Shown piece after piece: positions 1 to 11,871 of a stretch of 64,000 nucleotides of DNA (its first letter is position 1; every line of letters begins with the position of its first letter). The position numbers were made by a program, and so were the translations under genes. A model generated the notes under the pieces. That model ran no database searches. It saw nothing but the letters and a program-made list of their open reading frames with translations, and was not told where the DNA came from. Location of the stretch: contig NW_019091391.1 of NCBI RefSeq assembly GCF_001949145.1, positions 707,580-771,579 of the forward strand, given 5' to 3'. Origin of the DNA: Acanthaster planci (taxonomy: Eukaryota > Echinodermata > Asteroidea > Valvatida > Acanthasteridae).

Positions 1-699
1 TCTCAACCAGAACCACGTGATGCGGGTGATCAGTAACGACGACAATAATAACAATAACAGAAACCAAAATATACTTCAAGGACAATTTTTGTATTATCTG
101 AAATTGTTGACAAGTGTTCTGCGGAACAGAAAAGAAACCCTCTCTTAGAGTCTTTTGTCGCCGAATAAAGCTTGTTTGGTATAGGGTAAGGTAAAGACTC
201 AATTGCGTTTCACAAATTCCAATGAGAAGGATTTCAACCACAACCAGCGAGTTCAATTGCTAAGAAATTATCCATTAAGGCTATAAGACGTAATGTATAC
301 CAAACGAAACAAGGTATTTCGGCAGTGTTTGCACAACTTGTAAGGCTCTTCACTATCTAAGTGAGGATCACGTACTGTGTATACGACATTGCTTGCCTAT
401 GCCTCGGCCAAAACGGAGGGCCGTGAACAGTGTGCAGTTGAACCTCAGTAATAAAAGGTTCGTTGGACTTTGCAGATTACCTTGTTGCAACAGGAGCCTT
501 ATATTATCCGGAATGAAGACAAGAGATTGGGTCCTAAGATGCCCTTGTTATAAGCAAAATGCTGTGTTAACTGTGCTCTCTGCAATGATTTGCGACTGTT
601 GTTGATTTGTTTTAATGGCGCTTTTAGCTACTTAGACTATTTGTGCAAATAACGATACGTTTATTCATAACCTTTATTAATCAGCATCACATTATAGAG
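1..699. other. intergenic, nothing recognised
   Basis: The stretch is AT-rich. The only open frame of note is about 70 codons (393-605), with no recognisable domain. No RNA gene or repeat was seen. Confidence 0.6.
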
Positions 700-875
700 T
701 TCGAAAGGAGGTCCAGTTTTAGAGGCGGGGGAAACCGAAGTACCCGGAGAAAACATGCAAGAGCGAGTATAGGCTGGAAACCAAATGCACTTTTAAGCCT
801 TGGCCCAGCCGGACTCGAACCTTGGTCTCTTTGGTGCGAAGTTCGACTGTATATAACTTACCACCTATTAGGTCC
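700..875 (-). repeat. tRNA-derived SINE-like element (partial)
   Basis: Read on the minus strand, bases 821-811 are GGTTCGAGTCC, an exact match to the RNA polymerase III B-box consensus. A weak A-box-like stretch lies about 45 nt upstream (near 872-855). About 60 nt downstream is the segment TTTTCTCCGGGTACTTCGG, which I recognise as the kind of conserved body shared by many invertebrate and deuterostome SINEs. An AT-rich tail follows. No cloverleaf can be folded around the B-box, so a functional tRNA is unlikely. The ends are approximate and no target-site duplication was found. Confidence 0.45.
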
Positions 876-3061
876 AATGTCATACAGGTCAAACCCGTTG
901 TAACCCTTCACCGTCAGTTAACCAGCATTTTATAGCTGGACCAAGAGCGGGCCTTGGCAACGAAGGCTCCTTTGGTACTAACTGCGTATCGCTGGTCACC
1001 AACGACTAGAAAACCTAAGCGTTGCAGTTGCGGCTACCAACTGAAATGAATACTTCCAACCAATGTGGCTCTTTTCAACTCTGCTCGAGGCAAATACTCC
1101 AAGATCTCCGAAAACTTTGGCTTGCGTGGGCTCCAGTCTCTATCTTCAGAGGACGCAGAAAAGAACAAGGAGGATTGTATGGATGGTGTGTTTTAATGCA
1201 TAAATAGCCAAATCGACATTGTGAAATTGACAGAGATCGAATTTAGGCCTAATGTTCAACATGAGAGAAAAAAAATGCCTCAAATTTTTAGAAATTTAAT
1301 TACAGCGCCAATCATAGTGGAGGGCTTGATACTGCGGGTTGTTGTACAGCAACATTTGATAACCACTTAGCTCCGTCAATTTTTCTTTTTTAAATCTTTA
1401 GCACCCTCCTAGTTACCCGTCCTGGTGGTTGACCCGTCCTTGTCACAACAATCCCCTTCCGGTGTGAACGACCGCTCGGTTCCCTCGAAAGAAAAATCCA
1501 ACCTGCACATGGGAACTGAAATAAAGCAGACAACGCTATGAGATGCCCAGGGTGCCCTAGGTGCTCTTAGCCGGCGGCTGTCTCTCTATCGAAGAACTCC
1601 CCTTTTGTCTGGGAGCTGAATCCTCCTACACGTGTGCCAAAACACCTACTGTCTTGTCAGACCAACCAGAGCTGTTTGTGCGGAAAAACATATTTCTAAT
1701 GCTCATAAAATTGGTCTCTTTTTTGTGATACAATCTGTAGAGTATTTTGAAATCTTAATTCCGGATGATAAGGGTTTTAACTTTCATGAGATTTTTGAAG
1801 CTCTGTGGCTCGAATGGCTTTAGATTAGAGTGCCTGTCATAGACAACTTCTGATAAGGTTTTGAGTCCCTTTGGGCTTGGAACTATCCGAATCTATATTT
1901 TCCTTGTGGCAACAAAGATCAGGCTGGTCGATGAACGTCTATTTTCATCTCTTCGAGGTGTTTGCGCACTGTCCATAACAGTGCTAGAATAATTCTGCTT
2001 AAAACATACTGGGGTTTGCACGAGGCCTGGGAAAGGCTGATTGTTACAAAAATTAAATAATGATCATTTCAAGCGGTTATTTTTGTCCAAAACATTAGAA
2101 GACTGTGCATTTCTCATCCAAGTTGGTTTCTCGATGGAGCCTCACCCAAGTCGCATATACGTATATCTCGTAAACATTTCTTAAAATCTTGTATCCTCAA
2201 CCCAGGTATTTTCATCAAAATGCAGTGGCCGAGGTAAGGGCATTGCTGTTACAAAAACTGAAAACTGGAAAGCTTTCCGCATGTTTGAAATTTACTAAAA
2301 TGGATGCCACAAAGGGCAAGGAAATTATTCGCCCTTAGTCCACTTGGTTCATCCTGCCTAGTGCTACCAAGTAAAGACAATGGAGCCCAACGCGTGAGCG
2401 ATCATCTGATTATCCATGCAATGAATAAACGATGCATTTAAGACTGACAGGCCAATAAAACGCATACGAAATAACGGTTATGCGTTAACGGGTCCTCCAA
2501 GAGCAAGAGCTTTTTTATCACTGGGAAAGCCTCGACTAAACCTTTTGTGCATTTTACCTATTTAGTTAAATTAAAACAGCAAAAACGCCATGGAGACGGC
2601 AGAAACGGGAAACCTCTATACCTCCAGGAAAACACCTGAGGTTGTAATTATAGTTGGCTCTGAAAAACTCGGCGCGTCACTCACCAAATAGTCTGAACTC
2701 ATTTGCAGGTGGTTTGCTTAAAACGGATTTTTTTTAACGGTTGCATTGTAGACTTACGTAACAGAAGTACGTTCTAGCAGTGGAGGAATTGTTCTGTAAA
2801 GTGCAGTCTTTACATTGTACTAGGCGCACTCAGTCGTGACTTGGTGTTAGAGGCCCTGCTGGGACGTGAACAAGCTCATTCCTTCCTAAATATCTTGATT
2901 CCGCCGCGCCTTATTTGGTTCCTGATTGACAGAGTCAAAGCTGTCGCCTGTTGGATATGGCGCAACAGCTAATGAAGATATGGAACCCGCGTGTTTACGC
3001 ACAGCAGCTGGGACAAGGTTTGATCAACGTCACTGACAAACATCTCGTGAGCCCTGAGCTG

Positions 3062-3080
3062 GACCAACAGAGGGCGCAAA
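3062..3080 (+). promoter_or_regulatory. CTCF-like motif
   Basis: The stretch CCAACAGAGGGCGCA resembles the CTCF core (CCASNAGRKGGCGC) with one clear mismatch. It is a sequence match only. Binding depends on the species having a canonical CTCF, and chance matches are expected in 64 kb. Confidence 0.2.
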
Positions 3081-6000
3081 TTTCCTTGCAACAGAGGCCG
3101 TTTGGAGGGAACAATTTGCTGTTTCTGTGAAATGCAACAAAATGAGGACTCCTCTCCGACCTGGCTCTTTCCAACCGATGATGGGGTGCTTCAGCTCAAG
3201 GTGGATAAGGTACTGGCTTCCCTCAATTTCTGTTTACAGGCAAAATTGCACGTTGGCGAAGAATAACTCCTTCTTTGTATATTTAACTGTAAGCGTAGGG
3301 ATTTTAGTACCAGATCTTGTAGGTTTATTGACAGTGCCATCGTAATGTACAGCGTGTTGCAGTTGAATCTTTAACACTGAACGTGTACCAAAAAGGGGAC
3401 CTTTGTGGTCGAAGTATCACTTAACCGTGACCTGCAGTCGTCCTATTCCGTTTCCGTAAATAGGGAATACCTTTTGAGTTGTTTTTCTTATAGCATTTTA
3501 AATTTTCAAGAAATGTGTTTTTAATCTCTAATATTTGTCTTGCATCTCAGTAAGCGTAGTAAACTTGATTTTGATGCGTAAGTCAAATCCAAACCGTGTA
3601 CCAAATCAGCATCACACCTGGTTTGAGGGTTTCAAATGCCTTTCTGATGTATATGTGCAGTGATGCTATTATCAGATTCTTAAAAGTGACCGAAGGTCAA
3701 GATTTTCCCACTTTTGTTCTTGTAAACACTAGACCCCTGGCCGTGGTATGTAAGGTGGTTGGTGGTCAAGATGGTCACAGGTAGACTATGCATTGGACCT
3801 GTGCAACCACCTTCACCGGCTGGCACTGCCACCCCCCCCCGCCATGAGCCTTGTGGCGCGGTTGACAATAACAACCTTATGGAACCGCTGATAGTGCGTT
3901 TCACTTGCGAAATACGGCTTTAGGTAGCAAGAAAGGTTGGATGCAATCCTGCATATTACCTCAACCTGGAGTTGATCCTAGTTCTTTTTATTGCAATGGC
4001 AAGCTAATAATACCGGCGGGTGAAATGCATATTGCCAAAGGCACGATGGAGGTCAGTTCTTGACAAGGAGGCCACGGAACCCGGTTTTGATTTATCTCCA
4101 GACGACAGGAGGATAATCATGAATAATGCGCAAAACTGCAATGAAGGGGATTTTTGAGGAAGCTGAGGTGTGTGTGAGAGAGAGTTACGCCAACCTAAAA
4201 AAAAAGTCCCCTTGGGGAGAATGCGAGGAAATGCGAGTCGGTGACTTCGGTGGTTCGTTGCAGCGGCCCGTTTGGGATGATTAAGTCAGGATGACTGTGT
4301 AAGCAAGTCGGTGGTGGTTCTTCGGTTGTTAATGATCACGCTTTAGAGAAAGAATTCAAACCAGCATATTTAAAAACTGACGGGGGACGGATTGAGCTAG
4401 GGTTATTGTGGTATAGTTGCAACCGACCTCCGTGAATTCAGAGATATGTTTTGAGGGGTTTGCGTGGCAGGTTTGTGTCTTTCAAGGCACGTTTCAATTT
4501 TGAGCGGGGCTCGTGTGTTTAAATACGCCGTTGTCACGGCAAAATCAGTTCCGCCTCGTTGTCACAGGGTCTACGAGAGGCGACGCAATCCACGACATTC
4601 CTCGCAGCCGGAGGAATCTTGGCACGTCGTTGGAAATTGATGAACAGCAAACCGAATCTCGAAAATACCCAAAACAACGCTGCAAAACTCATCAAGCGCG
4701 GGCGCACGACATCAATTCCGATCGATGGCAGAGGCGTGAACGATCGAGAGTCCCACCTGCCCAAGCTCGTGAACAGTTGTTCTGGCAAGCTTTTTGAGAT
4801 CACGAAACGTCCATTTGTCTCACTGGCGTAAATGGCACAAAAGGATCACTTCCTCTTGACTGTAATTGAAGGAGAGTCTGCCAAGCGGCTTGTATGTAAA
4901 CAATATCGCGTATGTCAGCGCCCCAACATGATGAACAATATAAAGACCGAAGTTGCTTTTCTGTTTGTTCGGAACTGCCGAGAGCGACAAAGGTAACAGT
5001 TTGAGCGCATCTCTACACCAGTTCTGTACAATGGTTGACAAAAGCCCCATGTTTTGGTATGTCCGCAGCTGGCGGCTGAGAGTAATTGCCGTTGGCCAGT
5101 CTGTCTGATTAATAACTGAGGTTTATTCTCTGAAGAAGTCAGCGTACGGTGGCTGATCTCTGTACTGTCCCACGTGGGCCAGTAGATATTTCTTTCATAT
5201 ATTGCCCGGGCTATGTAAGACCCCAGCGGGAGAAGAAAGTGACTGTACAATCCTTTCTTCTTCTGTTTCCCTTCTCTCATTTCCTTGAGGGAAAGGGAAT
5301 CCTCGCTTCTTGAAGACATGGCACGATTGAAGAAAATCTGAACGTGTTTCAGAGCTGCAAAAGGCTTTAAGCTTAATCCACAACCTTTTCGGGTGGAATT
5401 TAAATGCTTTGCTCTTATCTTTCCCATTTTAAACCTAACTATGGTGTGCGCCCTTTCTAAACTTTCGGTCATAAACCTATACAACCTTTAAATGATGATA
5501 TTCTTTTTTTTATTGATAAAAACAACTTAAATCCAGACATCATATTTGAAAGTCAGAGGCTGTGAAATTTTTCCTTAGCCACAGACAGAACATTTTGAGG
5601 AAGACGTAATTTATTTTTTATCGTGTCTTGTTTTGTATGCACAAGGTTGTAATAGAACGTTTAAATTGTTACACAAGCTCTTGCGCAAATACAATGTTAT
5701 GAACATCACGTCGGTGTAAGGGTAAACTCATTATTAAAATGAACTTTTGTCACTGTATACAATACACAACGATAAACGATTAAGATAAATTAGTCTGCTA
5801 CTTTTCCGGTCTTAAACAAGACTTGTCAAACAGAACAGGTTATCCCACAACCAATCAATGAAGACAACAGTTTCGCTCTAATCACAGCAGCAAATACAAA
5901 TCGAAGTGAGCAGAAGCGCGAATTGTCAGGAATGGTCGCATTCTCCCGAGCACAATTGCTGTCCACACAGGACGTGTTGTCCACATACCTTCCACGCCCC

Positions 6001-6990
6001 ACGGGATGATTTCGGCCAGCGATCTCTTCGAATCTCGCCGATAGCCTGATAGCCCTCCTCCACGCAGTAGAGGGAGTGACGGATTACCCGCTATCACTTC
6101 GCCATCGTGTCTCCAATTACGCGCGCAAAAAAAATACGACCTGACCTTTTCGGTGCCAGCAAAGTGTCGTCGGTGCCGACTTACAGTTGGTTTTGGTCGT
6201 AACAATTATTAATTAACTCTGAACTGAAGATGTGGTTCAACGGCCAATGTTCCAAGCTTTGAAAACTTGACAATCGATTCGAATTTCAAAATCGTTGCTT
6301 TGGTAATGCCGCTGTTTCCGGATCTGTTTTTTTTTAATGTCCTACAGTGAAAATCTGCAGACAAAAATATACGGTATTATGTGAGCCACTAGAGTGAGTC
6401 ACTGCACGGGATAGCAAGTAAATTTTGAAAATTGTAACCGTTTCACTTGGCAAATCAAAAGTAAATCACTTCAATATTTTAGAAGAATCAAGAAGCACAG
6501 GTAATTCTTGCGAGGATAATTTTTCTGTTGGAAATTCGTTGTATGGTAGAATGGTTCCTTTCTCCAAGTTCCCGGACTATTGGTGGAAAAAAAAACCAAT
6601 CGAGCCACGCTGACATGAGTCGTTGGTCGGGTAAAGTGCAGGGACCGGCACACGTTTTCCGCACCTGCGCAGCAACTAGGCGTGACGAAGTGAATATCCC
6701 AAAGCCCTCCAACCGTACAGTCCCCAAGTAAATCAATATGAGACATCGAGTAATAGCTTTCATCACAGCTCTGCCCATTCACTTCACGCTTACTCTGTGT
6801 CAGTCGACACCTGTCATTTTGCTCGCCGCGATGTTGCGGGGAACTCAGTAACCACACAGGTGTCTTCTTTCCTGTTCTATTATAAAACTTTAATAGTCAC
6901 TCGTACATGGCAGGTTCAAATTGTTAAACGTAGGCGCAGTTGTCTAGCCCCATGCACTTGCTATTGTGGTTGAAACCTAAAGAGCACTTT

Positions 6991-7009
6991 TTCAGCAGAG
7001 GGCGCTCTA
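6991..7009 (+). promoter_or_regulatory. CTCF-like motif (best match in window)
   Basis: TCAGCAGAGGGCGCTC at 6992-7007 fits the CTCF core consensus at nearly every informative position, including AGRGGGCGCT. It lies in gene-free DNA about 9 kb beyond the 3' end of the GPCR gene, so a boundary role is only a possibility. No second motif such as an upstream CTCF submotif was recognised. Confidence 0.3.
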
Positions 7010-9146
7010 GGTGAAAACGGACGACTTGTATTTCGAATTACACCCTGCTCTGTGGACATCCCCAGCCGAGTAAAGTGGTCGCTTTACTGATGAGATATGA
7101 CTCAGGTGAACGTTAGAGAATGATAAAGACCGCGCTGAATGTTGTTTCCCCAAATACTAGATTATTGTCGTTTGAAACTTTGGAAGAATGGTGTATGGAG
7201 GGAAATTGTTGGGGGGTGAACCGTGGAAGTAATTTTGTTATTGAGTTGGGTTTGAGACAGGCTATAGTTATAAAAAAGTAGGATGTTTCGAACTGTATAT
7301 GTACTCTTTCTGTCGACAGACAAAAAGCGCTCTGTTTGTCTAGAGAAAACTAGATTACTACCCGTACCTTGTGAGTAGAATTCAAATGCATGGCAACCAG
7401 GTGACCTTTTCTGTAACCAGTGTAATCAGATTCGCTCGAGGGTGTTCTGTGCATTATCGCTTTTGCCGACCCTGTAGAGTCAGAGTGTGGCTTTCGTAAA
7501 CATGCAAAGTACACCGGACCGCTCCCTGATTATGATCTGAACCGCGTCGGATCTTCAAGTTGGCCGTTGTCACTAGTGGAATGTGCTTCTTCGCCCTCCG
7601 GCCAGGCGGCCATGTCGTGGACAGAGCCCCAGCGAGTCGGTCGCTGCAGTTGAGACCTGGCGCAGAAACATCCGGCCGGCGGCTATTTGGTCTTCCCACG
7701 GCATTCCGGTATTAAATTAAAACGACGATGCGGCCCCGACAATGGAATCAATCGCGGCTTCTGGGCCAGGGTCGGCCGGCACTCTCGGGGATTTCGGCTT
7801 GTAATCACACATGTTCCCGAATGTCATTGCAAATTAATTTTTTCTGCCCTTATTCGACGGGTGAAACGCAAAACTTGTCCAAGCGAGAGTTGACATATGG
7901 AGCACCAGTTTGGCGCGCTGTTCCGCCGGTCTGGCGCTGACGCTTGTGTCTGCTTCATGAATTAAGTATGGATTTCGGCTTTGTTGTTTTTTCATTTTCT
8001 CCTGTACACTTGCACTTTCTTTTGTGTGGAGGTATTCCTGCCATTTGCTATACTGTGTCCATTCGGTGTCTGCAGGCCTTTACCGAGGCGCACCGGTGTC
8101 AAATCTGAAATTGAATTTTTTTTCACAACAGGAATAATTGCCTCACCAGAGAGACATTGACCGCCACGTTTTGTTGTTAAAATGCAAATGCAATGATTAT
8201 GCGTGAATATCGAGAACAGAATACTAATCCGAGAAGGTTAAGACGACATAAGTGTACCCTGCTCACGATGTGCGCATGTCTCACGTATTCATCTTGAGTT
8301 ATAACCAAAAGCATTATCATTCTGCGGTGGTTGGAGAGGCATTTAACGCGCGTGCGCGAACAGTGCGCGGTCTGGCGCGTAATATCACGACAGCAATAGC
8401 CTCTTCAGTCAAGCCGCCGTATCGGGTCGTAGACCTATTTGAAATATTGCCTCTACATCAGTTTCACACATTCATGCAGGCTATTCAACATGGTGACCCT
8501 TCTGTTTATCTGTAACTTTTTCATCTTTTCCAATATCATTGGACCAGTACTGACTCTAAACGTTAAGCCACAGACTCAATGCTAAACTGTCTTTTAATAT
8601 TAACCAAAATACATGAGACCGTAGACGCAAGGTAAACAATGTCATCTCAAACTCACATTTATCAAAAAGACTGTCATAAGATGTCTCTTCTTGGGTTGTT
8701 TATGCCGCTAGCTGCTGTGCTAAAAGCTAAGTAAAAGGGTCCCTGGTTACATTCGACATCACATCTTTTCTCACCTTAAGTTCCGGGGGCTTTCAGGTGG
8801 GCAAGGCAAATTATACAACCTCCTAAAAAAAACATGTTTTGTACTGATCCCTGTAGTCGGCACATCTAGATTAATTGCGTCATATTGATCACATATGAGT
8901 GACGAACGGGGTTCCTCGTTCTCAGTGTTGACTGATTCTGATCGAACAATTATAGGATTTATATAAGGCGCGTAGTCCTCGAAGCGTACTTTGATTGTGT
9001 GCATGCTATTAAAAGTTTGTCCACCTGCTGTGTAGACAAGAATCTTAAATACATCAATTCATCTTATTCATTAAATTAGCATTTGGCCGACTTTCAGAAT
9101 TGGTTTATAACAGAGATTTCGGGAGGAGTTGCACTTGTACATGGTG

Positions 9147-9229
9147 CCTTGTGGGGTACCGGAACAATGGAAGGTACCCCACAAGGCCAGTTTTGATCCT
9201 TGTGGGGTACTAAAGTGGTACCCCACAAG
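9147..9229. repeat. double hairpin with GTGGGGTAC arms
   Basis: Two perfect inverted repeats lie side by side. CCTTGTGGGGTACC (9147-9160) pairs with 9173-9186 over a 12-nt loop, and CTTGTGGGGTAC (9199-9210) pairs with 9218-9229 over a 7-nt loop. All four arms are the same 12-14-mer in alternating orientation, so the outer arms can pair too. This may be the compact core of a foldback element or a cruciform-forming site. No coding role is apparent. Confidence 0.85.
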
Positions 9230-10140
9230 AATTTAAAATGCATTCACACAAGTCTTCATATTTCGGTGGCTCTTAATTTTTTTGAGAGGTTCAAGCATTC
9301 ATGCTTTTTATCAGGAAATCGAATCCCTGCCGATGCCAGTCAGTGATATAATCCGCCCACGAACGCTATTAGCCAGTGTTTGGGAGAAAATACCCTTGCC
9401 ACGCAGCCGACAGAAGAAACCGCCGAAAGACAGGTTTTGGTAGAAATGTGTCAGGATCTGGAGCCAGCGATTGGGATGTTGCAACAGACTTGGGGGGGGC
9501 GTATGTCTTATCTCCGCTGAAGCAGAAGGGTAAGTTCCATTGAACATCGAGGCGGAATTCTTGAAGTCGAAAAGTAGTCCTTGACACCTCCGGTCCCTTT
9601 TTCGCTGATGTTTTATCGATCGGGAAAAAGTAGCCTATGAAAAGAAAAGAATGCTTCCACTGAGTGATCCTTTGCTGAGGAGCTCGTTGTTTGCCGGTTC
9701 CGTGCGGAAGGAAATGTCAGAATTCTTATTTCTTTTTCGGCGTGTCACGCCGTGCCGTGGAATTGTCTCCGAGGAACTCTGCAGAGTGTGACCGAGGCTG
9801 ATCTTGCCAACTCGTTGGGGACTTTTCCAGCCTCCAACTCTCGTGTGTAATCCCAGGGGACGTTGAGACGAGCTGGGTTGATTTTTATGGAGTTTGTGCA
9901 GTGAACTCACTGTGTCCGTCCGCCCGCCCCCTCCCCGAGTCGATGAGCAGTGATCCCCCTCTGGTACCCCAGCGAGAAATACACGCCTGGCTCAATGACA
10001 GTAAGCCACATATTATAACGGCGTACTGTGGAGAGAACAGGTGGGAAAATCTGCGTTAAGGTAACAGATATTGTTCAGAATTTCTTACACTTCCCAAGAA
10101 TCAAAGGTCAAAATAGTAACAGAATTTTCCATGGCCAAGA
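9230..10140. other. gene-free stretch
   Basis: Nothing recognised. Open frames here are under 95 codons and overlap on both strands, as chance frames do. Confidence 0.5.
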
Positions 10141-10256
10141 GAGGATTTGCATGGCTGCCATCTTGCAGGCCAGTGCTTTTGTTCCATTGTGTATGCAGAA
10201 AGGAGGCTTTCTGTGGGCGAAACAACTGCCCTTCAACATGGCCAAAATGCAAAGCC
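10141..10256 (+). repeat. diverged interspersed repeat, copy A
   Basis: This copy shares the opening GAGGATTTGCATGGCTGCC and, in order, the blocks CAGGCCAGTGC, TGCA.AAAGGA.GC and ACTGCCCT with a second copy at 11751. Spacing is nearly constant and identity looks like roughly three quarters. No terminal inverted repeats were found. The class is unknown and the true ends are uncertain. Confidence 0.6.
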
Positions 10257-11750
10257 TCTGTCACGTGCTCTTCACACATGGAAGAGCTGAGAAATGTTTT
10301 TTTATTGCTCTGTTTGGTTGCTTATACGTTTGTCTACATTCTTAAGCAAACCCCTTACAAGTCCCGCGTAAGGAATACGATTTTGCAGTGGGCATTTAAA
10401 TCTGAGTGCAGGCTGAATTTCAGCCCATAGCTACTAATTTGTAAAACTTGAAATTTAGATTGATTTGAAGAGCGAACGCTCTTCTTGATGCACGTAGGCT
10501 AAATCTCAGCGCTTTTATGGGTTTGAGTCCTAACTAAACAGATAGCAGTACTTAACTGAAATCGAGACATACCATAATCGATCTTTAGAAAGTTAATTCA
10601 GTCTCATGCTGATCAATTCCCCCACGCGAGTGCTTGACAGAGGAAGAAACAGTACCTGCATTGTGGTGTCCGGGTCCAATTTATCGTTGCTTAAGATGAG
10701 AAACGTGTCCACCAGACACTTCGAATAACTTACAAGTTAAAAGGTCCCCGGTCGTGATAGGCGATATATGGGGAAAAAACGAACATTTCTGGCTCTGATG
10801 TTCTCAAGACTCCCCAGTGCGTGACTCGTCTTCGAAATCTGTCAGAAAAAGAGTTATTCGACTCCACGGTGTGCTGTAATTTCAGTAGGTTTTCTCCCGC
10901 GCTTTAAAGACATTGTAGACAGTCCTCAACTTTTTCCTCCAAGATTCCAAGTCGCGTGGTCAGATACTATATCTCAGGAATATCAGGTGCATGAATTTTC
11001 TCATGTTACGATTGTTGGGCCTAACTTTGCATATTCTTGTTGGTGAAAAATACATCGCCAAAGAAACGCATGCACGCCCCACGGGTCTTGTCGACATGAT
11101 ACGGGTTCATGCACCGCCTCTCTCCCCGCTTCACTTGGGTGTCAACCTCGCGACCGACTTCTCTCTTCCCGCCCGTTGGAAAAAGAAAAAAAATCACTCC
11201 ACCTTCGCAAGCAGCTGTTGCCGGCGAGAGAACAAGCTACGATTAAAATGTCACTGTTCACGGAGATAGAGATGGAGCTTAAAAATGATATGCGGGACAA
11301 CAAAAATACGAAGTCTTGCCTGGGGGTGTAAGTTGGGAGAACATTATGCGGTCCAGTGGATCACGTGAAATGCTGTCTCGTGGCGAGCAAGGAAAAGGCA
11401 AAATGTGTAGTCGAGAGCAAGCGCGCGCGGGGGGAATGCAATCCGTCTAGCCCATCTGATCTCTCGCAGCTCAAGAGAGAGAAAAAAAGAGTCATTGTGG
11501 TAAAACTATCGTCACTTCCTCATCTCCGAAGTTTCTGGGTTTCATCTGCCCGAGGGCATTGCATAGTTTAATGCCAAAGAATGTAAAATGAGACCGAGAA
11601 TATGATGAAAGTTCTACGGCTGCTTTATCGGCAACGTGCGTTCTAAACTCTGACCGAGCTTCGGAGGACCCGGGAAGCGTAAGGTTCGTGAGGGTCCTGT
11701 TAGCCATTAAACTTGACACAGTGCATGGTTTGATGAACGTAGTGCCTATA
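10257..11750. other. gene-free stretch
   Basis: No coding exon, RNA gene or repeat was recognised between the two diverged repeat copies. The open frames at 10071-10430 run through copy A and have no recognisable domain. Confidence 0.5.
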
Positions 11751-11871
11751 GAGGATTTGCATGGCTGCCCTCTTTCAGGCCAGTGCCTGTCTTTTGTTGC
11801 ACATCGTATGCACAAAGGAAGCCTCTCTGTGGAACAAGAACTGCCCTGCAAGATGGTTACCGCGCAAAGTC
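11751..11871 (+). repeat. diverged interspersed repeat, copy B
   Basis: Partner of the copy at 10141-10256, in the same orientation about 1.6 kb away. The first 19 bases are identical, and the rest aligns with scattered substitutions and small gaps. The short spacing and shared orientation allow an old local duplication as well as two insertions. Confidence 0.6.

Larger units (their letters stand above)
876..9146. other. gene-free stretch
   Basis: No exon with both homology and splice sites could be recognised. The longest open frame is on the minus strand, with ATG at 5472 running down to 4915 (185 codons). It has no domain, signal peptide or membrane segment that I recognise. An open frame this long is only mildly surprising by chance in a window of this size. 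Bases 7540-7760 are GC-richer than their surroundings. Apart from the two CTCF-like sites, nothing else was identified. Confidence 0.5.

Noticed and set aside
811-875. Functional tRNA gene on the minus strand
   Set aside because: The B-box is perfect, but no acceptor stem or D-arm can be formed. A SINE remnant fits better.
4915-5472. 185-codon minus-strand open frame
   Set aside because: No recognisable domain, signal peptide or membrane helix. The probability of one such frame arising by chance in 64 kb over six frames is not small.
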